Of a stretch of 64,000 nt of DNA, positions 46,347 through 56,126 are shown piece by piece (positions within the stretch are counted from its first letter, which is position 1; the number at the start of each line of letters is the position of its first letter). The position numbers and the translations under genes are program-made. Source of the stretch: Marinilabiliaceae bacterium JC040 (lineage in GTDB: Bacteria; Bacteroidota; Bacteroidia; Bacteroidales; Marinifilaceae); NCBI GenBank assembly GCA_022496785.1, contig SNAP01000007.1, positions 147 to 64,146 of the forward strand. Reading direction: 5' to 3'. The notes below the pieces were generated by a model. It was not told the DNA's origin. It saw only the letters and a list, made by a program, of their open reading frames with translations, and ran no database searches.

Positions 46347-48113
46347 TTAAGCATCAAATCGTTCAGCAATAGTTGTTTCAAGACTCTTATAATAAGAATT
46401 AAATTTATCAGATTTAAAATCTGAATAATTCATTTGCTTAAGTATATTAATTATTTTTTTATAATAAGGATTAACTTCTTCATAAGAAGAGAAATTAAAA
46501 TCCTTACGAACAATATCCAAAACTAAATCTAACATATACTCTTGTCTATCCATAGATGTATTAGCATCAATATTATCAAAAGCATCTTGTTGAAGTATAA
46601 TAAAATCAACTAATTCTGAACGCCAAAATATTTTATGGTATTCTAATGGCACACCATCATCACCCAATATATTTATTTGCTCATATGTTTCTTTACCCCT
46701 AATTAGAATATTTCTTGCTTCATGTACTTTATCAATCCAAGTATCAGAAATATTTTCGTATGCATACTTAACAAATTCAGGATAATCTAAATATTTTGAA
46801 TATGAATCTAAAGCATCAATTGCAGGATATCTTTTTGAATCGGCTCTTTCTTGAGATAAAGCATAAAAACATCTAGCAGCTTTTTTAGTTGATTCTGTAA
46901 CTGGCTCTTTTAAGTTACCTCCTGCAGGAGAAACTGTACCAATAAAAGTAACAGAACCTGTTTCTCCATTATTTAAATACACATAACCAGCTCTAGCATA
47001 AAATGCTGCAATAATAGCCGAAATATCCATTGGGAAAGCATCAGGACCAGGTAATTCTTCAAGACGGTTAGACATTTCACGTAGAGCTTGTGCCCAACGA
47101 GAAGTTGAATCTGCTAACAATAGAACTTTTAATCCCATTGCTCTATAATATTCTCCCAATGTCATTGCTGTATAAACAGAAGCTTCACGCGCTGCTACTG
47201 GCATATTAGAAGTATTTGCAATAATTGTTGTTCTTTCAATTAGTTTTCTACCTGTTCTTGGGTCATCTAACTCTGGAAATTCTGAAAAGATTTCCACAAC
47301 CTCATTGGCTCTCTCTCCACAAGCAGCTACAATAATAACATCAGCTGCCGCTTGTTTTGAGATAGCATGTTGCAACACTGTTTTTCCAGTACCGAAAGGT
47401 CCAGGAATAAAACCAGTACCTCCTTCTAAGATTGGATTTAAAGTATCAATAACACGTACTCCTGTTTCCAATTGAATCATTGGTCGCGGCTTCGATTTAA
47501 AAACCTCAATAGCTTTCTTTACAGGCCACTTCTGAACCATTGTTATATTATAATCATTACCTTTCTCATCAGTAATAATTGCGATAGTATCATTAATTTT
47601 ATACTTTCCTTCTGGGACTACAGATTTAACAGTATACTTTCCTTCAAACTTAAAAGGGACCATAATTTTATGGTTAAGCCAATTTTCTATTACTGACCCC
47701 AACCAATCAGCAGCTGCAACCTTATCTCCTACTTCTGCTAATGGAGTAAAATCCCATTCTTTATCATCATCTAAAGGATTTGTATAATTTCCTCTTTTAA
47801 GAAAAATCCCATCCATTTTATCTAGATCATTCTGTAAACCATCATAATTCTTAGATAAAATACCAGGACCTAATGTTACTTCAAGCATATGCCCTTCAAA
47901 CGAAACTTCTGTTCCAGGTTTTAGCCCTCTAGTACTCTCAAACACTTGTACATAAGCAAAATCTCCAACAACTTTAATAACCTCAGCCATCAGATCCACT
48001 CCATCAAGTTTTATAAAGGCAATTTCATTTTGAGAAACTGCACCTTCAAACTTCACAACAACAAGGTTAGCAACAATACTATAAACTTTCCCTATTGCAC
48101 CTTTTTTATTCAT
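46347..48113 (-). CDS. ntpA: V-type ATP synthase subunit A (catalytic head)
   Basis: The 588-residue protein is the catalytic subunit. It has the V/A-type insertion between the N-terminal barrel and the nucleotide domain, Walker A GPFGTGKT at residues 238-245, the AACGERANEVVE segment with the catalytic glutamate near 262, and LLLADSTSRWAQALRE near 335. It hydrolyses or synthesises ATP, coupled to ion flow through the K ring. It lies 17 bases downstream of the DUF2764 gene. Confidence 0.95.
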   Translation of the reverse strand: MNKKGAIGKVYSIVANLVVVKFEGAVSQNEIAFIKLDGVDLMAEVIKVVGDFAYVQVFESTRGLKPGTEVSFEGHMLEVTLGPGILSKNYDGLQNDLDKMDGIFLKRGNYTNPLDDDKEWDFTPLAEVGDKVAAADWLGSVIENWLNHKIMVPFKFEGKYTVKSVVPEGKYKINDTIAIITDEKGNDYNITMVQKWPVKKAIEVFKSKPRPMIQLETGVRVIDTLNPILEGGTGFIPGPFGTGKTVLQHAISKQAAADVIIVAACGERANEVVEIFSEFPELDDPRTGRKLIERTTIIANTSNMPVAAREASVYTAMTLGEYYRAMGLKVLLLADSTSRWAQALREMSNRLEELPGPDAFPMDISAIIAAFYARAGYVYLNNGETGSVTFIGTVSPAGGNLKEPVTESTKKAARCFYALSQERADSKRYPAIDALDSYSKYLDYPEFVKYAYENISDTWIDKVHEARNILIRGKETYEQINILGDDGVPLEYHKIFWRSELVDFIILQQDAFDNIDANTSMDRQEYMLDLVLDIVRKDFNFSSYEEVNPYYKKIINILKQMNYSDFKSDKFNSYYKSLETTIAERFDA

Positions 48114-48130
48114 ATCATAAAATTCTTTAA

Positions 48131-48955
48131 TTACACACTATACTCTTCAGTAAACTCAAAACTATTTTTAAGCTCTTTTATTAAATCATTAAATATTTCC
48201 TTACCTCTTGTAGAATCTAATTTAGACCAACGCTCAATTATTAAAAGCTTAACTAAATAAGACACCACAACTTCAATAGTAAAATATTTAAATGTTATTT
48301 TTTCTTCTAAGAACTCCCAACGTAAAGAATCAAATTCTCTTTCCTTATCTGTTAAAGATAAATTATCAAAAAAAGAAACAACTTTCTCTACATATGGGTA
48401 AGAATCTCCAAGTCCAAAATCTTTTAATTTACTAGATTTAAGAGCTATTGCAAAAGAATTATCTCCTACAATTTCAGAAGCAATTTCTCTATTATATTTT
48501 CTACAATTAAGAGCTATTGATAGATTTCTCAAATTCATTTCAAATTCAAAATAATCACTCACAAAACCATTCCCTGTAGAAAGTAAAAAATCAAAGAAAT
48601 AAGACGCTAATTTATTCTCTTGGGAAGCCAAACTCATATCTGCCATATCCTTATAATCTAAAATAAAAGATTTCATATAAGGAGGTATACTATCAAGAGA
48701 CGAAATCTGGGATTCTAGAAAATCAATAGAATAGTTTGCCAAGACATCAGCTACAGGACTTTCATTCCTTAATAGGGATATAAGAGATTTATTATCTCTT
48801 TCAAGAAAAAACAGATTAACCAATCTCATATCCTTATTCGATAAATGAAGATTTAATTCTTTTTTAAATTCTTCTATCATTACAGGAACTTTTGTATCAT
48901 CCCGCACTATATCCGGTAGACCTGCGATCAAGCAATAATACTTATTTTCAAACAT
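48131..48955 (-). CDS. DUF2764 family protein, V-ATPase-associated (probable C-type subunit)
   Basis: The 274-residue, mainly helical, soluble protein opens YYCLIAGLPDIVRDD, the typical DUF2764 start. It lies between ntpE (3-base gap) and ntpA (17-base gap) in the V-ATPase operon. The operon has no gene for subunit C, which in other V/A-ATPases caps the rotor and links shaft to ring. Genomic position and size make DUF2764 a good candidate for that role. The assignment is from family context, not from a visible active site. Confidence 0.8.
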   Translation of the reverse strand: MFENKYYCLIAGLPDIVRDDTKVPVMIEEFKKELNLHLSNKDMRLVNLFFLERDNKSLISLLRNESPVADVLANYSIDFLESQISSLDSIPPYMKSFILDYKDMADMSLASQENKLASYFFDFLLSTGNGFVSDYFEFEMNLRNLSIALNCRKYNREIASEIVGDNSFAIALKSSKLKDFGLGDSYPYVEKVVSFFDNLSLTDKEREFDSLRWEFLEEKITFKYFTIEVVVSYLVKLLIIERWSKLDSTRGKEIFNDLIKELKNSFEFTEEYSV

Positions 48956-48958
48956 AAG

Positions 48959-49573
48959 TTACTTATTTTCAAAGAGTAGCTCTTTTGTGAATCCTCTCAA
49001 ATAATCTGCAAAATATTTTGCAAATAACTCATCAGTAAAGTCAATTTTGTATGATCCATTATTAGGAATTATTTCAAATCCTTTACCGTCAATATTATCA
49101 AATTTAATATCAACTCCCTTATCTAAAAGAGATTTCATTTTTAATTTGAGACCATTATCAAAAGATTGCTTCATCTCTGGAGACATAACAAGATTAAGAT
49201 CAGATACATCTTTCTCATCTTTCCACTTATCTACAACTTCTAGAACTAATTTTTCAATAAAATCATTACTATCAAAAACACTAGAACTAATATCTTTAGA
49301 TAAAGAATCAGAAATCAAAGATTCGATTGTTTGCTTTACTGAAGTCACTGCCTGAGCTCCTCCTAATCTCAAATCTGTTAATACTTTTCTTTCCAAATCA
49401 TCAGCTTCTTTTTTAGCTTTTGTAAGAATCTCATCTGCTTCACTATTAGCTTTTTCAAGTATTATCTGCGCTTGATTTTTTGCATCAAGAATCATTTTAT
49501 TAGATTCTTCTTTAGCTTTCTCAACTCCATCGGCATAGAGTTTCTCCGTAATTATATTTAACTTATCGTTCAT
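48959..49573 (-). CDS. ntpE: V-type ATP synthase subunit E (peripheral stalk)
   Basis: The 204-residue protein begins with a long charged, alanine-rich helix (about 5-75, KAKEESNKMILDAKNQAQ) and ends in a globular domain that binds the top of the A/B head. It forms the peripheral stalk, normally with a subunit G/H, for which there is no gene in this operon. It is the first gene of the operon. A weak -7-like sequence lies near 49630 on the minus strand. Confidence 0.85.
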   Translation of the reverse strand: MNDKLNIITEKLYADGVEKAKEESNKMILDAKNQAQIILEKANSEADEILTKAKKEADDLERKVLTDLRLGGAQAVTSVKQTIESLISDSLSKDISSSVFDSNDFIEKLVLEVVDKWKDEKDVSDLNLVMSPEMKQSFDNGLKLKMKSLLDKGVDIKFDNIDGKGFEIIPNNGSYKIDFTDELFAKYFADYLRGFTKELLFENK

Positions 49574-49674
49574 TGTAAAATTATTATTAAACGATTATAC
49601 ACTTTGTTTCATTTTATCCCCTTAAATGTACAAATTATTATGAGACTTTATAATTTATTGTTTTTATTTTTTTA

Positions 49675-49682
49675 TATTTTTG
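49675..49682 (+). promoter_or_regulatory. -7 element of nhaD
   Basis: TATTTTTG matches TAnnTTTG, 25 bases before the nhaD start codon; the -33 position is not conserved. The 134-base divergent region also serves the V-ATPase operon. Confidence 0.5.
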
Positions 49683-49707
49683 TTTCGCAAATAAAAAAAC
49701 ATAACAG

Positions 49708-51093
49708 ATGTACTTTACTTTAATGATAATAGTGTTTATATTAGGCTATGTCTCAATAGCATTAGAACACAATATCAAAATAGATAAAGCAGCTACAGCA
49801 CTAATTACTGGAATGCTACTTTGGACAATATATATAATGGGGGGATCAGAAATTCTTAATCTGGGACACAATTCTGAATGGAATGAAATCATTCAAACCC
49901 TAAGTCATAACAAATTCACACAAAGCATAATACACTTTATTGGTGACAATCAACTGTACAAACACTTAGCGGAAACTTGTTCAATTCTTTTCTTCTTAAT
50001 AGGAGCAATGACAATTGTTGAAATTATTGATAGGCATCAAGGCTTCAATATTATAACTAAAAATATAACGACCAAAAATAAAGCCAAACTACTTTGGATA
50101 ATCTGTATTTTAACCTTTTTTCTTTCAGCAGTACTTGATAACCTTACAACAACAATAGTAATGGTTACTTTATGTAGAAAGTTAATTTCAGATAAAATTA
50201 ATAGATGGGTTTTTGCATCTATGATTATAATTTCAGCAAATGCAGGTGGAGCTTGGTCACCTATTGGAGATGTAACAACCATAATGCTTTGGATTGGAGG
50301 AGAGGTTACTACAAAAAGTATTGTATTAAAACTGCTACTACCAAGTTTAATTGCGATGATTGTTCCTCTTATACTTATAACTCATAAGATGAAAAAAGCT
50401 GAAACTCACCGACCTTTAGTAGACGATTCTGATATAATGCATTTCTCTTATAAGGAAAGATTGGGTATACTAATAGTTGGTATCAGTTGTTTACTTTTTG
50501 TACCTATATTTAAAACATATACACATCTACCTCCTTACGTAGGAATGCTTTTTGCTCTTGGAATACTATGGATGATTACAGATGTTATGCACAAAAACAA
50601 AAGTCAATTTATTAAGAGTGAATTTGCAGCAACAAACATCATTAGAAAAATTGACACATCTACCATTCTATTTTTCATGGGAATTCTTACTGCTGTAGCA
50701 GCATTACAATCTGCTGGACATTTAAGTATTCTTTCAAAATGGTTAGATTCAAACATTCACAATGTATACATTATAAATTTAGCTATTGGAGCTATTTCTT
50801 CAATAGTTGATAATGTTCCTCTAGTGGCTGGTGCTATGGGTATGTACCCTATTGAACCTTCTACAGTTACAGGATACTCTCACTTTTTTATTCAAGATGG
50901 TATCTTTTGGGAATTTCTTGCATACTGCGCTGGAACAGGTGGTAGTATGCTAATTATAGGATCTGCTGCAGGAGTAGCAGCAATGGGACTAGAAAAAATA
51001 AACTTTGGATGGTACTTTAAAAACTTTACTTTTATATCATTGATAGGTTATTTGTCAGGAGCTCTAGTCTTTTGGTTAATAGAATTAATTTAA
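49708..51093 (+). CDS. nhaD: Na+/H+ antiporter NhaD
   Basis: The 461-residue membrane protein has about twelve hydrophobic segments and the NhaD signatures: DNLTTTIVMVTLCRKLI near residue 145, ISANAGGAWSPIGDVTT near 175 and a second DN site in IVDNVPLVAGAMGM near 375. It exchanges cytoplasmic Na+ (or Li+) for external H+. It is divergent from the sodium-type V-ATPase operon, and exbB follows after 29 bases, perhaps in the same transcript. Confidence 0.92.
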   Translation: MYFTLMIIVFILGYVSIALEHNIKIDKAATALITGMLLWTIYIMGGSEILNLGHNSEWNEIIQTLSHNKFTQSIIHFIGDNQLYKHLAETCSILFFLIGAMTIVEIIDRHQGFNIITKNITTKNKAKLLWIICILTFFLSAVLDNLTTTIVMVTLCRKLISDKINRWVFASMIIISANAGGAWSPIGDVTTIMLWIGGEVTTKSIVLKLLLPSLIAMIVPLILITHKMKKAETHRPLVDDSDIMHFSYKERLGILIVGISCLLFVPIFKTYTHLPPYVGMLFALGILWMITDVMHKNKSQFIKSEFAATNIIRKIDTSTILFFMGILTAVAALQSAGHLSILSKWLDSNIHNVYIINLAIGAISSIVDNVPLVAGAMGMYPIEPSTVTGYSHFFIQDGIFWEFLAYCAGTGGSMLIIGSAAGVAAMGLEKINFGWYFKNFTFISLIGYLSGALVFWLIELI

Positions 51094-51122
51094 GTAGAAC
51101 AAATATATAAAGTTTTAGAAAT

Positions 51123-51827
51123 ATGGATATGAATATGTTATTAATACAAGCGAATAATCTTGTAACAGGAAATGCAACTACATTAGTTCAAAATGCAGAA
51201 GAAGAGACTATGGGATTTATGGATATGGCTATGAAAGGTGGATGGATTATGGCTCCATTAGCTATACTATCATTTATAGCAATATGGATCTTTTTTGAAA
51301 GATATTTTGCTATCAGAAAAGCCAATAAAATTGATAGAAATTTCATGAATATGATTAGAGATTATATCAAAGAAGGAAGAATTGAAGCAGCAAGATCGTT
51401 ATGCGATCAAACAGATTCTCCTGTTGCACGTATGATAGGTAAGGGTATTAATCGCATAGGACGTCCTCTTAATGATGTTAATGCTGCTATTGAAAATGTT
51501 GGTAATATGGAAATCTCTAAGCTTGAAAAAGGTCTTAATGTTTTAGCTTCTGTAGCTGGAGGTGCGCCAATGATTGGTTTCTTAGGAACTGTTATAGGTA
51601 TGATTCAAGCATTCTACGATATGTCTAAAGCAGGAAACAATATCGATATATCAAATTTATCTGGTGGTATATACACTGCTATGGTTACAACAGTAGCTGG
51701 ATTAGTTGTAGGTATTATTGCATATTTCGCATATAATATTTTAGTTTCTAGAGTACAAAAAGTAATTTTTAAAATGGAAACTCACACAACTGATTTTATG
51801 GATTTATTAAATGAACCTGCAAAATAA
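51123..51827 (+). CDS. exbB: MotA/TolQ/ExbB proton channel family protein
   Basis: The 234-residue protein has three membrane segments (about 40-60, 145-165, 185-205). Its ExbB/TolQ signature FLGTVIGMIQAFYDM (near residue 155) precedes the third helix, where the channel threonine-rich stretch GIYTAMVTTVAGLVVGI lies. With ExbD it uses the ion motive force to energise the TonB-like protein encoded two genes on. The start could be either ATG at 51123 or 51129. Confidence 0.9.
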   Translation: MDMNMLLIQANNLVTGNATTLVQNAEEETMGFMDMAMKGGWIMAPLAILSFIAIWIFFERYFAIRKANKIDRNFMNMIRDYIKEGRIEAARSLCDQTDSPVARMIGKGINRIGRPLNDVNAAIENVGNMEISKLEKGLNVLASVAGGAPMIGFLGTVIGMIQAFYDMSKAGNNIDISNLSGGIYTAMVTTVAGLVVGIIAYFAYNILVSRVQKVIFKMETHTTDFMDLLNEPAK

Positions 51828-51832
51828 TTACT

Positions 51833-52225
51833 ATGGCACTAAAAAAAGCAAATAAAATAAATGCAAGTTTCAGTATGTCGTCAATGACAGATATTGTATT
51901 CTTACTTTTAATTTTCTTCATGATTACTTCTACTATGGTAAATCCTAATGCTTTAAATTTACTTTTACCTAGAAGTAGTAATCAAACTTCAGAGAAAGCA
52001 TACACTTCTGTCTCTATTACAAAAAACTATCACTTCTATTTAGAAGGAGAAAGAGTTGCATTCTCTAAATTAGAGAGTAAACTTGTACAACGATTAAAGA
52101 ATAAAAATAAACCTTGTATATCTCTTTTTGTTGATAAATCTGTTCCTATGGAACAAGTTGTAAAAGTAATGAATATTGCAAAAAACAATAAATATAAACT
52201 AATTCTAGCAACGAGTCCCGAATAA
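51833..52225 (+). CDS. exbD: ExbD/TolR family biopolymer transport protein
   Basis: The 130-residue protein has one membrane helix (about 17-38) with the ion-binding aspartate in SSMTDIVFLLLIFFMITST (Asp20). A small periplasmic domain follows, with SLFVDKSVPMEQVVKVMN near residue 99. This is the ExbD pattern. It lies 5 bases after exbB and its stop abuts the tonB-like start codon. Confidence 0.9.
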   Translation: MALKKANKINASFSMSSMTDIVFLLLIFFMITSTMVNPNALNLLLPRSSNQTSEKAYTSVSITKNYHFYLEGERVAFSKLESKLVQRLKNKNKPCISLFVDKSVPMEQVVKVMNIAKNNKYKLILATSPE

Positions 52226-53218
52226 ATGAAAGACGATAAATATAGATTATATGGTTTTATAGGAAGTATGACTTTTCATATCATACTTTTTATTATCCTT
52301 CTATTTTGTGGATTCACTAGAATGCCAAAACCTAAAGAAGGGGAAGGTATTATTATTGCCTTTGCAAAGAACAAAGCTGAACTAAAACAGATACAAGCTA
52401 GATTCAAACCTAAACCAACTCCAAAAGTTGTCCCAAAACCAAAGAAAACAGTTAAACCTAAAGTTGAAAAAAACAATGGTAAGAAAATTCTAACTCAAAA
52501 CTTTGAAAAAGCTCCTGTTATAAAGAGCACAAAAAAGAAAACTGTAAAAAAGAAAAAAAAGAAAGATCCTTTACTTGAAAAAAGAAGAAAGGAACGCATT
52601 GAGAAAGAAAGAAAATTACGAGAAGAGAAAATTCGTAAACAAAAAATAGAAAGGGAAAAAAGACTTAAGGAGAAAAGAGAAAAACTAAGAAAAGAAAGAG
52701 AATTACAAGAAAAAAGAAGAAAAGAACAAGAAAGAATTGCTAAAGAGAAAGCTGAAAAAGAAAGATTAGAAAAAGAACGTATTGCCAAAGAAAATGCTAG
52801 AAAAGCAAAAATTGCTAATATTAATAAAAAGACAAAAGGTCTTTTTGGAAAGAAAAATAGTAATGGTAATAGCGATGATAGCAATAAAGTAGGCAAAGGA
52901 AAGAACATTAAAGGAAATTATACTGGTACTGGTTTAAGTAAAAAAGGTATTTCATATAGTCTTTCTGGTCGATCTGCTACATATATTGCAAGACCATCTT
53001 CTAATTTTCAAAAAACAGGTACTGTAGTAGTTACTATATATGTAGATAAAAAAGGTAATGTTACAAGAGCTAATGCTGGAGCAAGAGGAACAACAACTCA
53101 AGACATACAGCTACACAAATTAGCAGTTAAAGCTGCAAAGGATACAAAATTCAATAGCAACTTAAGAGCTCCTGGAGTTCAGAAAGGTACAATCACATAT
53201 GTCTTCATTATGAAATAA
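52226..53218 (+). CDS. TonB/TolA-like energy transducer
   Basis: The 330-residue protein has a single N-terminal membrane anchor (about 11-28), a Pro/Lys segment with PKPTPKVVPKPKK near residue 70, and a long Lys/Glu/Arg-rich region (about 90-200) expected to be a helical rod, as in TolA. The C-terminal domain (about 250-330, with VVVTIYVDKKGNVTRA) has the TonB fold. It would carry ExbBD energy across the periplasm to outer-membrane receptors. It begins directly after the exbD stop. Confidence 0.85.
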   Translation: MKDDKYRLYGFIGSMTFHIILFIILLFCGFTRMPKPKEGEGIIIAFAKNKAELKQIQARFKPKPTPKVVPKPKKTVKPKVEKNNGKKILTQNFEKAPVIKSTKKKTVKKKKKKDPLLEKRRKERIEKERKLREEKIRKQKIEREKRLKEKREKLRKERELQEKRRKEQERIAKEKAEKERLEKERIAKENARKAKIANINKKTKGLFGKKNSNGNSDDSNKVGKGKNIKGNYTGTGLSKKGISYSLSGRSATYIARPSSNFQKTGTVVVTIYVDKKGNVTRANAGARGTTTQDIQLHKLAVKAAKDTKFNSNLRAPGVQKGTITYVFIMK

Positions 53219-53239
53219 AATCATTAATTCTCAGATATA

Positions 53240-53273
53240 AAAAAAGCTAGATATTAATATCTAGCTTTTTTAT
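53240..53273. terminator. Bidirectional terminator after the TonB operon
   Basis: A near-continuous palindrome with a 14-bp stem (53240-53253 with 53258-53271) and a TTAA centre, flanked by A and T runs, between convergent genes. Confidence 0.88.
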
Positions 53274-53297
53274 ATTCATAAATAATTTTAGTCAGAC

Positions 53298-53756
53298 TTA
53301 TTTATAAAGTTTCCAAAAAGATGCATATATTCCTATAAATAGTGCAGTTAATAATATTCCCCAAATTGATACAGAATTAGGGATGCCAAGTATAATAGGA
53401 GCTACTATCAACCCAACTTGAGCAAATACATATATATAAAATCCATTTCTCTTAAGCATTAAGATTCCTACTACACCAATAAAAGAAATTATTGCACCAA
53501 TAATAGCAATTGATCCTGAAGTTACACCACAGTTTAGTGCTTGCTCAAAACTTGTTGGTATAACTTGACCAGCCTCTTCAATTAAATCATAAAGAAATTC
53601 TTTAATATTAGGTTGAGTAACCAATATCATGCCTATACCTCCTATTATTGTAAAAATAGCATTAAGTATCGACAATATTCCTGCAAAAATTAAACCACCT
53701 GGTTTCTTTACCTGTTGCGAAGATACATTTGTACCTTCAGAATTATAAGTTTCCAT
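53298..53756 (-). CDS. Small four-helix membrane protein of unknown function
   Basis: The 152-residue protein has a short polar N-terminus and four hydrophobic segments (about 22-45, 70-95, 100-115, 120-145), with KKPGGLIFAGILSILNAIFT at the start of the first. I do not recognise a named family. I start it at the ATG at 53756 (METYNSEG), although an in-frame ATG at 53780 would add eight polar residues. It is a single gene between the TonB terminator and the glyA upstream region. Confidence 0.6.
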   Translation of the reverse strand: METYNSEGTNVSSQQVKKPGGLIFAGILSILNAIFTIIGGIGMILVTQPNIKEFLYDLIEEAGQVIPTSFEQALNCGVTSGSIAIIGAIISFIGVVGILMLKRNGFYIYVFAQVGLIVAPIILGIPNSVSIWGILLTALFIGIYASFWKLYK

Positions 53757-53954
53757 TTGTTTTATGTTAGTTTTATACATTTAGTTGTTCTAAATTACGA
53801 AAAAAATCATAATTTATTCTATATTTCTAAACATTCACAAAATTTTAATAAATATCCAAACCAAAAGATTTATTCATAATAATTCAAAAAGGGTAAAATA
53901 TCCTACTAATGAAAAAAAACTACAATAAAATTGTTTAAAATATTTATAAAACTA

Positions 53955-53962
53955 TAAATTTG
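53955..53962 (+). promoter_or_regulatory. -7 element of glyA
   Basis: TAAATTTG matches TAnnTTTG, 37 bases before the glyA start. A TTG lies two bases off the ideal -33 spacing (53931-53933). I see nothing else clear in the rest of the 200-base spacer. Confidence 0.5.
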
Positions 53963-53999
53963 AATGCTAGATAAAAAAATACATTAATATACTATAGAT

Positions 54000-55280
54000 A
54001 TGAAAAGAGATAATCAAATATTTGATTTAATAGCTCAAGAACATGATCGTCAGAAAAATGGAATTGAGTTAATTGCTTCTGAGAACTTTGTATCAGAACA
54101 AGTAATGGAAGCTCAAGGGTCTTGTTTAACTAATAAATATGCTGAAGGATACCCTGGTGCAAGATATTACGGAGGTTGTCAAATTGTTGACCAAACTGAA
54201 CAATTAGCTATAGACAGAGCATGTGAAATCTTTGGTGCTGAATATGCAAATGTTCAACCTCACTCTGGAGCTCAAGCTAATGCTGCTGTTTTCTATTGCT
54301 TAATGAAACCTGGTGATACTTTCTTAGGTCTTGATTTAGCTCATGGTGGTCACCTTTCTCATGGTTCTCCTGTTAACATGTCAGGTACTTTATACAATCC
54401 TGTACACTACCATGTTAAACAAGAAACTGGTACTGTTGACTATGAAGAAATGGAACAATTAGCTATCGAGCATAAACCAAAATTAATTGTTTCTGGAGCT
54501 TCTGCATATTCTAGAGAATGGGATTACAAAAGAATGAGAGAAATTGCTGATAAAGTAGGTGCTTTCTTACTTTGCGATATGTCTCACCCTGCTGGTCTTA
54601 TTGCTGCTGGTCTTCTAGAAAATCCTGTTAAATATTGTCACGTTGTTACAACAACAACTCACAAGACATTAAGAGGACCTAGAGGTGGTCTTATTCTTAT
54701 GGGTAAAGATTTTGAAAACCCATGGGGAGAAAAAACTCCTAAAGGAGTAGTTAAGAAGATGTCTCAAATGATGAACTTCTCTGTATTCCCAGGATTACAA
54801 GGTGGACCACTTGAACACACTATTGCTGCTAAAGCTGTAGCTTTTGGTGAAATTCTTCAACCAGAATGGAAAGAATATATGACTGCTGTTAAAGAAAATG
54901 CTGCTGTTATGGCTCAAGCATTTATCGACAAAGGTTATAAAGTTATCTCTGATGGTACAGATAACCACTCTATGCTTATCGACTTAAGAACTAAATTCCC
55001 AGAAATATCAGGTAAAAAAGTTGAAAACACTTTAGTAAAAGCAGATATTACTATCAATAAGAACATGGTTCCTTTTGATACTCGTTCTCCTTTCTCAACA
55101 TCTGGATTAAGAGTTGGTACTTCTGCAATCACTACTAGAGGTCTTAAAGCTGAAGATATGAAAACTATCGTAGCTCTAATCGACGAAGTTATTTCTAATA
55201 TTGATAGCGAAGAAGTAATAGCAAAAGTTCGTAAAGAAGTTAACGAAATGATGTCTGACAGAGCAATGTTTGCTTGGTAG
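54000..55280 (+). CDS. glyA: Serine hydroxymethyltransferase
   Basis: The 426-residue PLP enzyme matches GlyA from the start ([14 protein letters not shown]) through [13 protein letters not shown] near 48, the histidine-rich [12 protein letters not shown] near 118 and the PLP lysine in [13 protein letters not shown] near 228. It interconverts serine and glycine with tetrahydrofolate, feeding one-carbon metabolism. It is monocistronic, with its own -7 element upstream and a strong terminator. Confidence 0.96.
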   Translation: MKRDNQIFDLIAQEHDRQKNGIELIASENFVSEQVMEAQGSCLTNKYAEGYPGARYYGGCQIVDQTEQLAIDRACEIFGAEYANVQPHSGAQANAAVFYCLMKPGDTFLGLDLAHGGHLSHGSPVNMSGTLYNPVHYHVKQETGTVDYEEMEQLAIEHKPKLIVSGASAYSREWDYKRMREIADKVGAFLLCDMSHPAGLIAAGLLENPVKYCHVVTTTTHKTLRGPRGGLILMGKDFENPWGEKTPKGVVKKMSQMMNFSVFPGLQGGPLEHTIAAKAVAFGEILQPEWKEYMTAVKENAAVMAQAFIDKGYKVISDGTDNHSMLIDLRTKFPEISGKKVENTLVKADITINKNMVPFDTRSPFSTSGLRVGTSAITTRGLKAEDMKTIVALIDEVISNIDSEEVIAKVRKEVNEMMSDRAMFAW

Positions 55281-55303
55281 ACACTTTACAGAATAAAATA
55301 ATT

Positions 55304-55335
55304 AAAGCTGTCCAAAAGAAGGACAGCTTTTTTTT
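55304..55335 (+). terminator. Terminator of glyA
   Basis: A perfect 10-bp stem (55304-55313 with 55321-55330) with a 7-base loop and eight T residues. It ends only 11 bases before the next start codon. Confidence 0.9.
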
Positions 55336-55346
55336 ACCACATAAGA

Positions 55347-56126
55347 ATGGAAAATTATAATTTAGGTATTGCAAGTTTAATTGGTATAGGATTCATTTCA
55401 GGTATTATAAACACCTTAGCAGGTGCTGGCTCTACAATTTCTGTATCTGCTTTAATGCTAACTGGTATACCTGCAGGAATTGCAAACGGTACTGTTAGAA
55501 TAGCTATATTCTTGCAAAATATAGTAGCTACAAGTAGTTACAAACAACAAAAGATTTTCACATGGAAAGAAGGTCTATATTTTGCTCTACCAGCAACTCT
55601 TGGAGCTGTTATAGGTGCTCTATTTGCTGTAAATATTAATGACCTTATATTTGAAAGAATACTTGGATTTGTTTTTCTAATTCTTTTTCTATCTATGATA
55701 ACAAAAAAGAAATCATGGACTGAAACAAAAACTATTAATAAAACTTTAAAGGATAAAATAATAGACTTTATTATATTCTCGATAATTGGAATGTATGGTG
55801 GATTCATTCAACTAGGTGTTGGATTTATGCTAATAACAGGTTGTGTAACTCGAGGAGGTTTTAACCTAGTAAAAGCAAATGCTATAAAGCTTTTTATAGT
55901 ACTTTGTTATATGCTATTATCCCTTTTCGTTTTTATCTATAATGATATGATTATATGGAAAATAGGCCTAACACTTGCTATCGGCAATATGCTAGGCGCA
56001 TTTATAGCTTCCAGATTTATTGTTAATTGGGGATCCAATATCCTAAGATATATAATGATTTGTTTTTTATTTATATTATCTATAAAGTTTATTGGACTAT
56101 TCGATCTTATTTATTCATACTTTTAG
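55347..56126 (+). CDS. TauE/SafE family membrane transporter
   Basis: The 259-residue protein has about eight hydrophobic segments in two repeats. The family motif GIINTLAGAGSTIS (near residue 20) and its repeat version GGFIQLGVGFMLI (near 150) are visible. TauE/SafE proteins export sulfite, sulfoacetate or other organosulfur anions. The start lies 11 bases after the glyA terminator. Its end overlaps the mpl gene on the other strand by 20 bases. The substrate is unknown. Confidence 0.85.
   Translation: MENYNLGIASLIGIGFISGIINTLAGAGSTISVSALMLTGIPAGIANGTVRIAIFLQNIVATSSYKQQKIFTWKEGLYFALPATLGAVIGALFAVNINDLIFERILGFVFLILFLSMITKKKSWTETKTINKTLKDKIIDFIIFSIIGMYGGFIQLGVGFMLITGCVTRGGFNLVKANAIKLFIVLCYMLLSLFVFIYNDMIIWKIGLTLAIGNMLGAFIASRFIVNWGSNILRYIMICFLFILSIKFIGLFDLIYSYF

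Noticed and set aside
52495-52908. A 137-codon minus-strand frame opposite the TonB-like gene
   Set aside because: It is the Phe/Ser/Leu-rich mirror of the Lys/Glu-rich rod of TonB, an artefact of codon composition.
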